From Ipomoea triloba (Eukaryota; Streptophyta; Magnoliopsida; Solanales; Convolvulaceae), in NCBI RefSeq assembly GCF_003576645.1, contig NC_044924.1, positions 18,947,599 through 19,011,598 of the forward strand: 64,000 nt of DNA. The letters run 5' to 3'. Below the pieces are notes generated by a model, which did not search any database, was not told the origin of the DNA, and was given only the letters and a program-made list of their open reading frames with translations. Numbering within the stretch: position 1 is the first letter of the stretch; each line of letters opens with the position of its first letter. This document shows, in pieces, positions 48,491 to 61,000 of the stretch. The translations under genes were made by a program, and so were the position numbers.

Positions 48491-49483
48491 ATGAAGAAAG
48501 ACTTGACTCCTAACCTGTTATTTTCATTAGATAAATTTGATGATTGGAAAATCCGTATGCAGGTTCATTTGTCTGCACTACATGATGAAATGTGGGAAGT
48601 TATTAAAGACGGGCCGATCAAAATCTTAAAGATAAATACCGCTGTAGCACAAACGAGTACAACACCGCAGTACATTCCTAAACCCAAAGAGGAATGGGGT
48701 CCAGAAGATCGCACACGAAATAACTTGGACAACATTGCCAAGGATATTTTGTTCAAAGCCATTGACGATACAACTTTCTCGAAAGTTCGAAAATGCAAAA
48801 CCGCGAAGGAAGTTTGGGAAGTTCTTGTGAAGATTAGCGAAGGAGACGAACAAGAAAAAGACAACAAGCTCACAATAGCATTAAAGAAATTCGAGGATTT
48901 CAAAATGCTAAGTGGTGAATCTATTACCGACATGGAGGCAAGATTTATCAAAATCATGGGAGAAATTGTCGATCTAGGCAAAGAGATTGATCAAAATGAG
49001 ATATTGCTCAAAATCCTACGTGGATTACCATCAAACTGGGATATGAAGGTCACGGCCATGAGAGATCATAGAGATCTAAAAATGTTGTCAACCGACAAAC
49101 TTTTTAGTGATCTCAAGGTGTACCAATTCGAAATGAAGTCAAGGATGGAAGAAGAACGCGAAGAGAAAAATGCCGCACTCGTTGTCAAACAACCATCCAC
49201 GTCAAGGTTAGTTGAAAACAGTGAATTATTATCTGACGAAAATTTTGCTTTGTTTGTTAGGAAATTTAAGAAATTTATGAAGAAGAAAAACACAAGCTCA
49301 ATGAGAAGACCCAGACGAAGCAACCCAGAAGAAGTTTTGAATTTATGCTACAATTGCAGAAAGCCTGGACACTTTATGGCTGAGTGTCCCTATCCCAAGG
49401 TAAGCAAAACAAAAATGATATTGTGCAGGAAGAGGCTAAGACAAAGGATAGAAGATTCAAAAAGGATAAGAGAAAAGCCTTGA
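48491..49483 (+). pseudogene. Element B gag
   Basis: A 330-codon ORF with Copia gag sequence (FDDWKIRMQVHLSA, DNIAKDILFKAI, LTIALKKFEDF, LKILRGLPSNWDMKV) and an intact CCHC knuckle (CYNCRKPGHFMAEC). The frame shifts just after the knuckle (~49400-49420), since the protease frame is +1. The ATG lies 53 bp after the primer-binding site. Close in sequence to element A gag, so the two belong to related families. Confidence 0.88.
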
Positions 49484-50150
49484 TTAGTGATCCATTGGGA
49501 TCAAGCATGTCAGAGGAATCTTCAAGTGATGAAAGTGACAACTCTAAGGATGACAGTGCATTATTTTGCATGAGTATTTCAAGTGAGTCAACCTGTGAGG
49601 ACAAGTGCTTAATGGCGCATGATTTGGAAGAAGATGAGGAAGTATGGTACTTCGATAATGGATGTTCACGGCACATGACTGGAAACAAATCTAATCTTAT
49701 TAATTTCAAATCCATCGAAGGACCAAAAGTTGTATTTGGAGGAAACGATCGATATGGTTCAATAAAAGGAATCGGAACGATAGTACGAAACGGATTGAAA
49801 ATAGAAGATATATCCTATGTGGAAGGTCTAAAATTCAACTTGTTGAGTACAAGTCAATTTTGTGACAAAGGATATCTAGTAGAATTCTTCAAAGATAAAT
49901 GCCAAGTGAAGAACGAATCAACCAGAGAAGTCGTACTTGAAGGAACAAGAAATAAGAATATGTACGTTGTGAATTGGAGCACTACAAAAGATACAGTGTG
50001 CTTAGTGGCAAACAATTCAAGCATCACGTGTTGGGAATGACACAAGAAGTTAAATCATTTGAACTTCAAGACCATCAACAAGCTAGCAGCAAAAAATCTA
50101 GTCAAGGGACTACCCAACATCACGTACAAGAAAGATCAAATTTGCGATGC
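49384..50150 (+). pseudogene. Element B protease and integrase zinc domain
   Basis: After the gag frameshift: an acidic serine-rich linker, the protease (WYFDNGCSRHMTG at ~49643-49680) and GPKVVFGG. The catalytic triplet is DNG, not DSG or DTG (AAT at 49657-49659), so the protease should be dead. The frame stops at a TGA at 50038 and continues with the integrase HHCC domain (HKKLNHLNFKTINKL ... ICDACQRGK), which drifts into another frame near 50160. Confidence 0.85.
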
Positions 50151-51910
50151 ATGTCAAAGAGGAAAAGCAAATCAAATCTTCGTTCAAGTCCAAGATGCAC
50201 AAATCAAGCTCAAGACCTCTTAGTCTACTACACATGGATTTATTTGGTCCAGTAGACCTAGTAAGTATAAGTGGTAAGAAATATACTCTTGTTGTTATTG
50301 ATGATTTTTCCAGGTACACATGGACAATATTTCTCAACAAAAAGAATGAAGTAGAGAAAAAGTTGCCAGAACTACTCAAGCAACTTCAAAATGAAAAAGA
50401 AGTCAAAATAGTCAAAATCCGTACCGACCGGGGTACAGAGTTCGTGAATGGTGTGATTCAAGCTTATTGCAATTCTCAAGGAATTGTACATCAATTATCA
50501 GCCGCAAGAACGCCGCAACAAAAATGTGTAGCCGAAAGAAGAAACAGAACGCTTAAAAAAGCCGCACGAGTTATGATTACGGCCGCCGATCTACCGAAAC
50601 GTTTTTGGGCAGAAGCTATCAACACTGCTTGCTATACTCAAAACAGAAGCATGATTCACAAGCTGCACGACAAGACGCCATATGAACTTTGGAAAGGGAG
50701 AAAACCTAACCTCAGTTATTTTCATATTTTTGGATGCAAATGTTTTGTTCTGATTAATGGTAAAACACATCTGAAAACATTTGATGAGCGTGCAGATGAA
50801 GCAATATTTTTGGGATATTCCTCCACCAGCAGCGCATTCAGAGTATTCAATAAATCAACAATGGTGGTAGAAGAATCAATACATGTTGTATTTGATGAAT
50901 CAACAAAAAGCAAGGAAGCAGATGTCTCTAATATTGGTAATGTGCAAAATAATTTATTTGAGACTAATGATTCATCTGAGATTGAGATCTTGCAGGGAAT
51001 AAGTGATTTGGAACTTGACAATTCCAAAATTCAAGAAATGGGCGTGACACTCACTAGGGGAGATGAGGCTAACTCTAGAAATGAAGAAATTCATGTTGGT
51101 GAGGCTAACCTCATTAATGAGACAAATTTTGAGGATGTGGTTAACCACATGAATATTCAAAATCATAGAAGTGAGGATGAGGTTGACCAAGTTAATCATG
51201 ATGGATACTCACGTGACAATCAACCTCTACCCACTACCAACGTCCAAGAATTTTTCGAACTTGATAGAAAGTGGCTAAGGAGTCATCCACAAGATCTTAT
51301 TATTGGAAATCTGCAAGAAGGCGTGAAAACGAGATCAGCTGCACGAGACACTTTATTTACGTGTTTTCTGTCTCAGATTGAACAGAAAGAAATAGATGAA
51401 GCTCTAAGTGGTTCAAGTTGGGTTGAGGCTATGCAAGAAGAGCTAAATCAGTTCACAAGGAATGACGTATCGGAACTTGTTCCTAAACCAAAAGATCATA
51501 ACGTTATTGGAACAAAATGGGTTTTTAGGAACAAAGCAAATGAAGATGGAATCATTGTTAGGAATAAGGCGAGGCTAGTTGCAAAGGGCTATTCACTAGA
51601 AGAAGGAATTGATTTTGATGAAACATTCGCCCCAGTTGCACGACTCGAAGCAATACGAATTTTTCTAGCCTACGCAGCATACAAGAATTTCACGGTCTAC
51701 CAAATGGACGTGCAAAGTGCATTCCTAAACGGACTACTTGAAGAAGAAGTCTACGTGGAACAAACACCCGGTTTTGAGGTAAAAGGTGATGTTGATAAGG
51801 TCTATAAGCTAAAGAAGGCATTATATGGGTTAAAACAAACACCACGAGCTTGGTATGATACTCTGTCAATGTTCTTAATTAGTTGTGGTTTCTACCAAAG
51901 GCCTTGTTGA
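50147..51910 (+). pseudogene. Element B integrase core and reverse transcriptase, N-terminal part
   Basis: A 587-codon ORF. Integrase D-D-E core: [23 protein letters not shown] and [17 protein letters not shown]; then the IN C-terminal region ([19 protein letters not shown]), an acidic linker containing the repeated GAGG(A/C)T(A/G)AC motif in DNA, and RT ([49 protein letters not shown]). It runs off frame near 51885, where the next ORF takes over. Confidence 0.9.
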
Positions 51911-52907
51911 CAAAACCTTATTTATAATTCAGGAAAATAATCATATTTTATTGGTACAAATCTATGTTGATGATATTATATTTGGAAATACTAATAAATC
52001 CTTGTGTGAGAAATTTTCTAAGCTTATGCAGAACAGATTCGAAATGAGCATGATGGGTGAATTAAATTACTTCCTTGGACTACAAGTCAGACAACTAAAG
52101 GAAGGAATCTTTATCAACCAGGCCAAATACACAAAAGACCTGATCAAGAAATTTGGCATGGAAGGAAAAGACTCAGTCAAAATACCGATGAGTACATCAC
52201 TTAGACTGGATAAAGATGATGAAGGAAAAGATGTCGAACAAACGAAATATCGAGGAATGATTGGATATCTACTATACCTCACTGCGAGTAGACCCGATAT
52301 ATCATACTTAGTGGGTGTATGTGCTAGATTCCAATCACAGCCAAAAGAAAGTCATTTTCAAGCTACCAAGAAGATTATCCGTTATCTCAAAGGAACTATC
52401 AATGTGGGATTATGGTATCCCAAAGAAGGTAATTTTGAACTAACTGGATTTTCAGATGCAGATTTTGCAGGGTGCAAAATAGACAGAAAAAGTACCTCAG
52501 GAACGTGCCAGTTCTTAAGGGGAAGATTGGTCTCTTGGTTTAGCAAGAAACAAAATTCCATTGCAACAAGTACAGCCGAAGCGGAATATATCGCAGCAGG
52601 GAGTTGTTGTGCACAAATTTTATGGATGAAGCAACAATTAAAAGATTACGGGATTAATTGCGATGACGTTAGTATTTTCTGTGATAATACTAGTGCAATT
52701 GCGATTACCCAAAATCCAGTGCTTCACTCGCGAACCAAACACATTGACGTGAGACATCATTTTATCCGAGATCACGTTGAAAAGAAGGATTTAAAGATCG
52801 ATTATATACCCACGGAAAGTCAAATTGCTTATATTCTTACAAAGCCTTTATGCGAATCAAGATTCAATACTCTAAGGCACGAGATGTGTATGATCGAAAT
52901 GAGCTAA
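51885..52907 (+). pseudogene. Element B reverse transcriptase C-terminal part and RNase H
   Basis: Continues RT after a frameshift in the GLVDKTLF region: catalytic IYVDDIIFG, MMGELNYFLGLQV, ASRPDISYLVGVCARF, then RNase H (SDADFAGCKIDRKSTSG, STAEAEYIAAGSCC) and the C-terminal LTKPLCESRFNTLRHEM. This part is unbroken to its stop codon. The usual Ala-Asp before ILTKPL is Ala-Tyr here (QIAYILTKPL). Confidence 0.9.
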
Positions 52908-53520
52908 GTATCAATTCTCTTTATCTTTTAAGCTCGCATTTTTTTAATTATGCATGTTTTTATGTTTAATTTGAGATTTTTTTTTACGTATGCATGTTCA
53001 ATGTTTGTGATTTAATTGCTTTATTTGGTTATTTTCGTACGTAGGCATGTGTTATATTTTATGGTTTATCTATGTTACGAACATGTGTACATTTTGTGAC
53101 CATATTTGCCTAATTGCGTACGTATGTATATGTGTGACCTTATTTGCTTAAATGTTTTTATGTGTACGTATGTGTCTTTGCATGTACTCCTATCATATCT
53201 ATGCATTAGATAGTCACCCTATCCACTCATGTATGGTTCATGTGATTCTCATAACTTGTCAAGATTTCTATCACTTGCTTTTTGTCCCATCTAACCCAAT
53301 CTTGCAAGGAATCTTTGTTGCATGCATATAATGCAACTTTTGACCAAAGAAGGAAACGGTTTTTGAGGGTTGAAGGGTTGGAAGTTGTGAACCGTCCAAG
53401 TTATTGAATGAGCATTCAATATTGGGAAGTTTCAACACCACCCTCTCACTCCTATAAATAGACCGACACCTTAACACATTTCTTGTAGAGTTGTCTTGTA
53501 CTTTTTGCTTGCAGGAAATC
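52908..53520 (+). other. Element B spacer with TGCATG-type repeats
   Basis: Non-coding spacer between pol and the accessory ORF. From 52930 to 53220 short words such as TATGCATGTT and GCGTACGTATG recur about every 40-50 bp. No ORF of interest. Confidence 0.5.
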
Positions 53521-55379
53521 ATGAAGCCGAAGAAGCAAGCCGAGAAGACCGTGAGACGCACTTCCAGGAGGATTGCCGAACATATACGGATGGAAATGCT
53601 GAGGGTAAGGCGGATTGCTAACGGTGGACATGAGGTTGGTGACACATCCACTGACCCAATCATGGTAGAAGAAGAGCCTGTGCAATCCACTGAACTAGCC
53701 GAGGGAGAACAAAAGACCGGAGGATCTCGTTGAAGGAGAATTACCTATGAGACACAACCCACCGATTAGGAAGAGAAAAAGGAATCCTAGAGTGGAAATT
53801 AGAAACAGTGAGGAAGAAGTTGTGACCGGAAGGGAATTGGTGGTGACAAATCCAAGTAGTGACATTGGAGGAGACTTTATGGATGTTCTATTGGATGATC
53901 ACATCACACGTGAAGTGAATGTTCAAGAAAATCAAGAAATTAGTCAACCCAAGAGAATAAAAAATTGGAACAAATTTGGTTGATATAAATGTTGAGGTCG
54001 AGAATGAGGAGTATGAAGTTGAAAATGTTCATGAAGTTGAAGTTGAGGTCAACCCAAGAGAGATTGATGATGACAACACTTTTGAAGTTGAGGCTAACTT
54101 GGACACAAATATTGGTGTAGATGAGGCTAACCAAGGAATTGAATTTATGTCACAAGTGGAAAGTGGTACACGTGACTATGGTGGTGATGGTGACCGTGGT
54201 GTATTTCAAGGTGAGAATGTTGAAAGTGACAATTTTGTGGCTAACTTGTATGTCACAAATGAGCATGTTGAGGCCAACCCACGTGTGGATGCACAAGGTG
54301 AAATTAACGAAATTTTTGGTGTTGAGGCCGAACAAGATCAAGAAGGAGTAGAAATTAATCCAAGCAATAGTGATGATGTTGATGTTGGACAGACTAGTAC
54401 TCCTACACCTAGACCTGTGCCAATAAACATAGAAGACCGAATGCATCAAGCCAGGGTGATTTCAAATTTATCAAGGGATAATTCGAATGAAGCAATAATT
54501 GCAGCTCTTAAGGAATTCAAGGAAGCAGTAAGCAATACTGACAATACTTTGTACACAAATTGCTTAAAATTATTTGAGCAGATTGCAGGCATGGAACGAG
54601 GCATGAACAGATTAAACCCAGTAATCAAGGAGGAGTTGAATGGTTTCATTGCCAAGATGATGCTCATATTGGAGAAAGAAATGAAAGCTGTTAATGAAGT
54701 GGTGACAGCTTAGAAGGATGCAATTGACAAAAATGACCGTGTGGTGAATGGCAAATTGAGGCATATTATGACTCAAATGGAGGAATTGAAAAATGTGACA
54801 TCAAGGAGCAACTTGTCACATGAAGCAAGTATTGATGTATTACAAGAATGCCTACACACGCTAGTCAACACCGTCCAAGGATTAGAGAAGAAAATTGAGG
54901 AAATGGACGCAAGGAACAAGGCCGACTCAATCCTGATCAAGGAGATGAGAGCACAACAGAAAGGTGACATGGTGATGTTCAAGAAGATTTTGGATGCTAC
55001 CAAAAAGGGGGAAGAAAGGATACCCTCTCATTTTGGTGGATCATCTTCGCAGGGGGAAGCGCAAGGGGAAGAAGAATGGGTACCGCCTACATTTCGATTT
55101 GTTATTGATTTTTCAGGTACACCCGTGTGCGTTGATGAAGATAGAGTAATCAGGATGTTCAACCTTCACCTACCCAAAGAGACGATATTCACCGAAAGAA
55201 TAACTCTAAAGGAGTGTGCTCAATGGTACACTAGAGGAGTATTTCTCTCTAGTGATCCAAAGGAAGTCATCAAGCACTACTTGGAAGGAAGAGTCAAGGA
55301 GAAGTTCCTACATGATGACTGCAAAGGTAACTTCAAGAAGCTTAGAGCTAGAATAAATGATATACTTGGACTTTATTGA
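53521..55379 (+). pseudogene. Accessory 3' ORF of element B, unknown, coiled coil
   Basis: Four ORF pieces (53521-53733, 53747-53983, 53976-54713, 54741-55379) fit one ~620-codon reading frame broken by two frameshifts (~53730, ~53975) and a TAG at 54711. The N-terminus is basic (MKPKKQAEKTVRRTSRR). The middle is acidic with Val-Glu repeats (VEVEVNPRE) and carries the GAGGCTAAC motif in DNA. The C-terminal part has a coiled coil (QGLEKKIEEMDARNKAD) and a globular tail with WVPPTFRFVIDFSG and HYLEGRVKEKFL. No membrane segment. It occupies the Sirevirus env/accessory position but does not resemble the extra ORFs of element A. Confidence 0.6.
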
Positions 55380-55764
55380 TTTCTAGTTCTAGTATGTTAT
55401 GTACGTACCATTATAACTCTATAAGGCTTATTTTGATTTTAATGATATGGTACGAATTGTTTATGTATATAGTGTTTTATAGTTGTTTTATTGCTTTATT
55501 AATTTTTGGACACAAGTTTTAATTTTGTAACATGCAAATTTGAGGGTAAAAGAATTATTGACAAAAGTTAAAATTGAAATTAAAACCTCAAACTTTGCAA
55601 CTTTTTGTACGTGTCTAAAATTATAGAGCATGTAGGGTCAGTCAAATTGTACTTGTCAAATTGGCTAGTCAAAATAAAATTTAGAAAAATGAAAAATCAA
55701 TTTTTGATTGGACTATAGCCAAAATGTTCGGGTATAGGTTTTGGTATCATCAAAAAGGGGAAAT
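55380..55764 (+). other. Element B 3' untranslated spacer and polypurine tract
   Basis: AT-rich spacer ending in TTTTGGTATCATCAAAAAGG followed by GGAAAT directly before the 3' LTR. The polypurine tract at 55752-55764 primes plus-strand synthesis. A similar CAAAAAGGGGGAAG lies upstream at ~55003, as in Sireviruses with multiple such tracts. Confidence 0.75.
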
Positions 55765-57239
55765 TGTTAGGAATATATTGTAATTGTTTTGATGAACCAA
55801 AAATGTAATATTAGACCCCCAATTTTATTTTGAGTCTAGTATAGGATTACGTCAAGCACAAGCCGAATCGGTTAAGCGAAAATTACAATAGTATAAATTT
55901 TTAATTTATACTTGTAAGTCATTCGCTTCCACATTATAAATTGAGAATTTGGAAGATTAATCAAGACTCGAAGACATCCCGGAACGTGACAACGGTTTGA
56001 ATTGCAAGAATTAATTCTTTGAGAGAATTAATTAATTCGTGATGAAGATGTTGCAACTAAAAGTCAAAATTGAAGTCAATCTCGAATGGGTTCTCTCACA
56101 AAATATTTTAGAGGCTAACTCATGCAAGGAAAATAATTTTGGTGATGAGGATGACCGTGCCTCTTTATTTTATGGAGATGAGGATGACTAGCTCAAAAAT
56201 TTAAAGAGAGGATGACTTGGCCGAGAATTAAAGCAAGATTGGAGATGAGGTTGACTTGGCCGAAATTCAAATCAAGAATGGAGATGAGGATGACTTGAAT
56301 TAAATCAAAAGGGAGATGAGGATGACTTGACCGAAATTGAAATCAAGAATGAGGATGAGGATGACTTAGCCTATTGGAATTAAATATGAGGATGAGGATG
56401 ACTTAGCTACAAGTCATTATGAGGATGAGGCTAACTATGTACATTCTTGAAAGGAGGATGAGGATGACATACACATAAAGGTCAACCTATTATGCCATGC
56501 ATGAAGGATGATTTACGTGTGAACCAAAGCAATAAGGGGAAGAACAAAAATTATTTTTGACGCTGAGTATGGCATAACCAAGGAGAAAAATAGGATGGTC
56601 TATTTATTCCAAAGGAGTCTAACACTGCCAACAACACTTCTAAAAAGGGAAAATAATATTTTCCTAAATATGGCATGAGGATGACTCCAAAAGGTGAATT
56701 CAAATTATCTTGCTACAAGGAGCTGAAGATCATTATGAGAAAAGTCAGTATACTTTTCAGAGGCATTAATTATGCTCAAGCAAGAGTCACTGAACGGATA
56801 TATTTCAGAGCAACCTGACTTATGGATTATGAACAAAGTCAAGTGTTCACACTACCAAAAGTCAAGGATGGATGGCTACAAGTTACATGGAAAATTATAT
56901 CAATGATTGCAGAGGAACGTTGGAGGATTACCAGAAGCAAAAATTCAAATTCATTTGACGGAGCCATCAAAGTTGACGAAGACCATCAGAAAGCATTTAA
57001 TGCTCTGAAGAATTACAACGGGCAAATAGCTAATTTAGCTATATAAACCCAAGAAGAATTGATACACATCACGGGGAACAAAATACGGATGAGATATTAG
57101 CACTGAATACACAACAAGTAATATTAGTTTTGAAAGTGCTAAGCAGTGAGCTAAACACAAGAGAAAACAAGTCTTAGAAAAGAAATACACAACAAGTCTT
57201 TGTGCGAATTACTCAGAGGACACTACTACAGAAAACACC

Positions 57240-57665
57240 TTTAACGTCGGTTTTTTAGCACTTTTAACGCCGGTTAAAAATCGACGTTGTTCTGGCCGAC
57301 GTTGTATATAAATGATACGGCGTCGGTTGTAAAAACCGACGCCGTATGTATTTTTTATGTTTTTAAAATAAATAAACGACGTCGGTTAATTAAAAAAACG
57401 ACGTCGTTTATTTAAAAAAAATAAAAAAAAATACGAAAAGATGTCGGTTTTTTAGGAAAAACCGACGACGTCGTTTATTTAAAAAAAAATTAAAAAATGA
57501 TACGACGTCGGTTAATAAGAATTAACCGACGTCGTTTATTTTTTAAAAAATAAAAATATATATATACGGCGTCGGTTATATTAAATAACCGACGCCGTTC
57601 TTAATTAATTTAAAAATATATATATATAAATGACGTCGGTTAGTTCTTATTAACCGACGTCGTTT
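57240..57665. repeat. Left subterminal array of inverted CGACGTCGG pairs
   Basis: At least four hairpins, each an ACGRCGTCGGTT arm and an AACCGACGYCGT arm with a 3-16 bp loop, separated by A/T runs: near 57300, 57485, 57565 and 57630, plus unpaired arms at 57370-57470. Variants match across the two arms of one hairpin. Confidence 0.85.
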
Positions 57666-57955
57666 ATTTTTTTTTTAAATATTAAAATTATTTTACGAAT
57701 CTACCTAAAACCTGTACAGTATATTTCAAATTCACACATAAGTTTCAGAACCTGTGTAACAAATTAACATTTATAATTCACAATTGATCAAACTAATAAA
57801 GTTCTCAATTAATCAAAGCTAATAAACATCACAACTTATCAAACTAATAAAGTATACTACAATAACTAATAAAACATTGAATATTCAACATAAATCTCAC
57901 AATTCAATAACTAATAAACAACAAGTATTTAACATAAATTTCACAATTCATGAAG

Positions 57956-60650
57956 CTAAAGAAGTAATCTATCAACCCATTCATCAACTAAATATTGGCA
58001 CCATATGTCTCTAACTTCATCAATTTCTTTTTGATTGTATGACAATCTTCCTTGTCTCTCCAAAAGCTATAAAGTTTAAAAGAGAATAAAAAGAATTAAT
58101 AACTTAGTATTTTAAAAAACATGAAGGAGAAAGATATATTATTAAAGTACTTGCCTTATTCATTCCCTTGCATGTTCCCAATGAAATGATTTCCAAAATA
58201 AATTTCATCACATAATATCCGCATTCGGTACCTACTCTTTGTATGACACACTACATTTGAAATAATTAATATAATTAAGATTTTATTAATAAAAAACAAT
58301 AAGATATATGTACTTACCGAACATGTAATCCATTTTACTTGACGACTTGTTTTCTTTCCACCTATTATGCTTGTTGCCTTCAAAGACCTATTAATATAAG
58401 ACATATAAAATATACATAAATGTTTGACATCACTATATTAATAATAAGTATTAATTATATTTATAAATTTACATACGTTTCAATTATATCTTTAATATCA
58501 TCACGTGGCGGATTACCAGTGGAATCAAACCAATAGATTTCATATAATTTAGGACAAATAGCCATCAACATCCAATGCCCCCTACAAATAAGAATTTTAT
58601 TAGTTTATAGTATATTATATATAATGTATTGTATTTTAAAACATAATCAAATGCTTACTCGAAATTATATGGGCCTAAATAGCAATCTTTCATCTCACCA
58701 TATCCCATGGTGTCACTTATATAGTTTATCCTCTCATTTCTAGTCAACAGTTTCGGTTGAATCCAACTTGGATCTAAAAATCCATACTTATAATTATGTT
58801 AAATAAAATTAAAACTATTTTGATCAAATAATACTAAAAACATATTACCTAATAAAGAACTGAATAATAGAAATATCTAAGGTATCCATATTCAATAAGC
58901 GCATGATTTCCAAACTCTCAAGTTGTAATTCATAATCAATTTTACCCACAACACCACGAGGCATTTGCGTCACCACATTGTGTTCAAGACTACAAGCAAT
59001 CTTGTATGCCTTTAAGCATGTTCTACTCAGAGGATCCGGATCAGCTAAAGTCAATGGAAGATCAAAGAATATTGATTTCTTTTTCCACGGACTCTTCTCA
59101 TTTGATGGTACATCAACATTAGATTTTGATCTCTTACTTCTTTGAGATTTAAGTTTTTGAGTCTTACCAAAAGTAACATTGATACACTCTACGCGTTCAT
59201 AAACTTGAATCCCAGTTAATGGTTGTGGAGCATCTGTATAGTCTTGTACCCCATTGAAAGCTTTTTTTAATCTTCGATAAGGGTGAGATTTATCTAGAAA
59301 TCTCCGATGCCCCATGTAAACTGTCTTTCTGTCATGAACAAGTTGATGATAACATGTATTATCTTCACATATGGGGCATACCTTATGTCCTTTGACACTA
59401 TATCCAGATAGGTTTCCACAAGCTGGAAAGTCATTGATTGTGCAGAAAAGCACTGCATGCAACTTAAAACTCTCTTTTCGGTATGCGTCAAACACTAACA
59501 CACCTTCATCCCACAAACTTTTCAAGTCTTCAATCAAAGGCGCCAAAAAGACATCTATATCATTTCCTGGTTGTTTTGGCCCAGAAATCATTAAGCACAA
59601 TAATATGTATTTGCGTTTCATACACAACCAAGGAGGTAAATTATAAATTACCAACATAACTGGCCACGAGCTATGTTTGCTACTTAGGTTCCCGTGAAGG
59701 TTCATACCATCAGTACAAAGTCCAAGCCTAAGATTTCTCGGCTCGTGACCAAATTCAGGAAATGCATTATCAAATGTTGTCCATTGACGAGAATCAGCCG
59801 GGTGTCGAAGCTTGCCATCAGAAATTTTTTGATCTGCATGCCGTGTTAAGTTTTTCGCGTCGCTTGGATTAGCAAACATACGCTTAAATCTTGAGAGAAT
59901 TGGTAGATACCACATAACTTTAGCTGGTGGACTTTTCAAACTTACTTTCCCAGTAACATTCTCTCTTGTTTTGAAACGAGATGCCCCACATACTGGACAT
60001 GCATGCAAATCTTTGTAATCATTCCTAAACAATATGCAATCGTTAGGGCAAACATGTATCTTCTTATATCCCATACCCATGGGACACAAAATCTTCTTGG
60101 CATCATATGTACTCTTCGGAAGTTCATTATCATCTGGAAGCATTTCCTTTAATATCTCAAGTAACGCAGTAAAGCTCTTGTCACTCCACCCATTCCCAGC
60201 TTTCAAGTTGAATAATTTTAATACAGTAGATAATCGGGTATATTTACTACAACCCGGCCATAAAGGTAATTTTGAATCCTTCAATAATTCATCCAAATTG
60301 CTTGACCGATCAATGAACTCCTCTCCAACATCGCGAAACATTTCATCTAATTGATCTTCAGACTCATCATCTTCATTTTCTTCGTTGTCAACATACATGT
60401 TAGATGTTGTAGCCACATTGCTTTCACCATGCCATATCCATTTTGTATAAGATGGATTAATCACATGACAGATTAGATCATCATATACGTCTTTCACACA
60501 TAACCTTTTCTGATTGCAACACTTCTTATAAGGACAAAGGAGCCTTTCATTACTACCCGGAAGGTTATTCTTTGCAAAGTTAATAAAATTTTTAACTCCA
60601 TTATCGTATTCTTGACTAATTCGAGAAGCATTCATCCAACTTTTATCCAT
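57956..60650 (-). CDS. CACTA TNP2-type transposase half joined to a ULP1-like cysteine protease
   Basis: Exon 1 (60650 to ~58850) encodes the transposase-associated N-terminus (MDKSWMNASRISQEY, CPYKKCCNQKRLC), the zinc region (CPNDCILFRNDYKDLHACPVC) and the transposase_21 core (LGLCTDGMNLHGNLSSKHS, LWDEGVLVFDAY, GHKVCPICEDNTCY). Homology stops at WKKKSIFFDLP; the C-terminal half of TNP2 is missing. Then come ULP1/C48-type exons: ~58788-58659 (FLDPSWIQPKLL), 58581-58477 (GHWMLMAICPK, YWFDSTGNPP), 58387-58318, 58250 to ~58154 (IQRVGTECGYYVM) and ~58069-57956. His, Asp, Gln and Cys are all present. The phase at the first junction is unresolved. Such proteases remove SUMO-like tags in known families. 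Confidence 0.78.
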
Positions 60651-61000
60651 CCCAAGCCAATCTAAAATAATATTAATCCTAATTAAACTTAAGTTAACAC
60701 AAATTCAACAAATTCTATAATAATAACAAACAAAGCATAAATAAACATAGACCACGGTGTGGCTAATCACCGGATGCAGAATATAAAGCCAAAGCATAAA
60801 TAAACATAGACCACGGTGTGGCTAATCACCAGATGCAATATATAAAGCCAAAGCATAAATAAATATAGACAATAGTATTGGTAATCCCCGGATGCAATAT
60901 ATAAAGCCAAAGCATAAATAAACATAGACCACAGTGTGGCTAATCACCGGATGAAGAATATAAAGCCAAAGCACAAATAAAAATAGGAAAAAAACTTACC
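60651..61000 (-). repeat. ~59-60-bp tandem repeat in the CACTA 5' intron
   Basis: From 60731, four copies and part of a fifth of a unit containing AAGCATAAATAAACATAGAC and GGCTAATCACCGGATG, near 60731, 60791, 60850, 60909 and 60969. On the minus strand a good donor (GTAAGT) lies at 60999-60994, so the array is probably within an intron upstream of the transposase ATG. 60651-60730 is AT-rich with nothing recognised. Confidence 0.8.

Noticed and set aside
56822..57046. 74-codon ORF in the element B 3' LTR
   Set aside because: Inside an LTR, without start context or homology.
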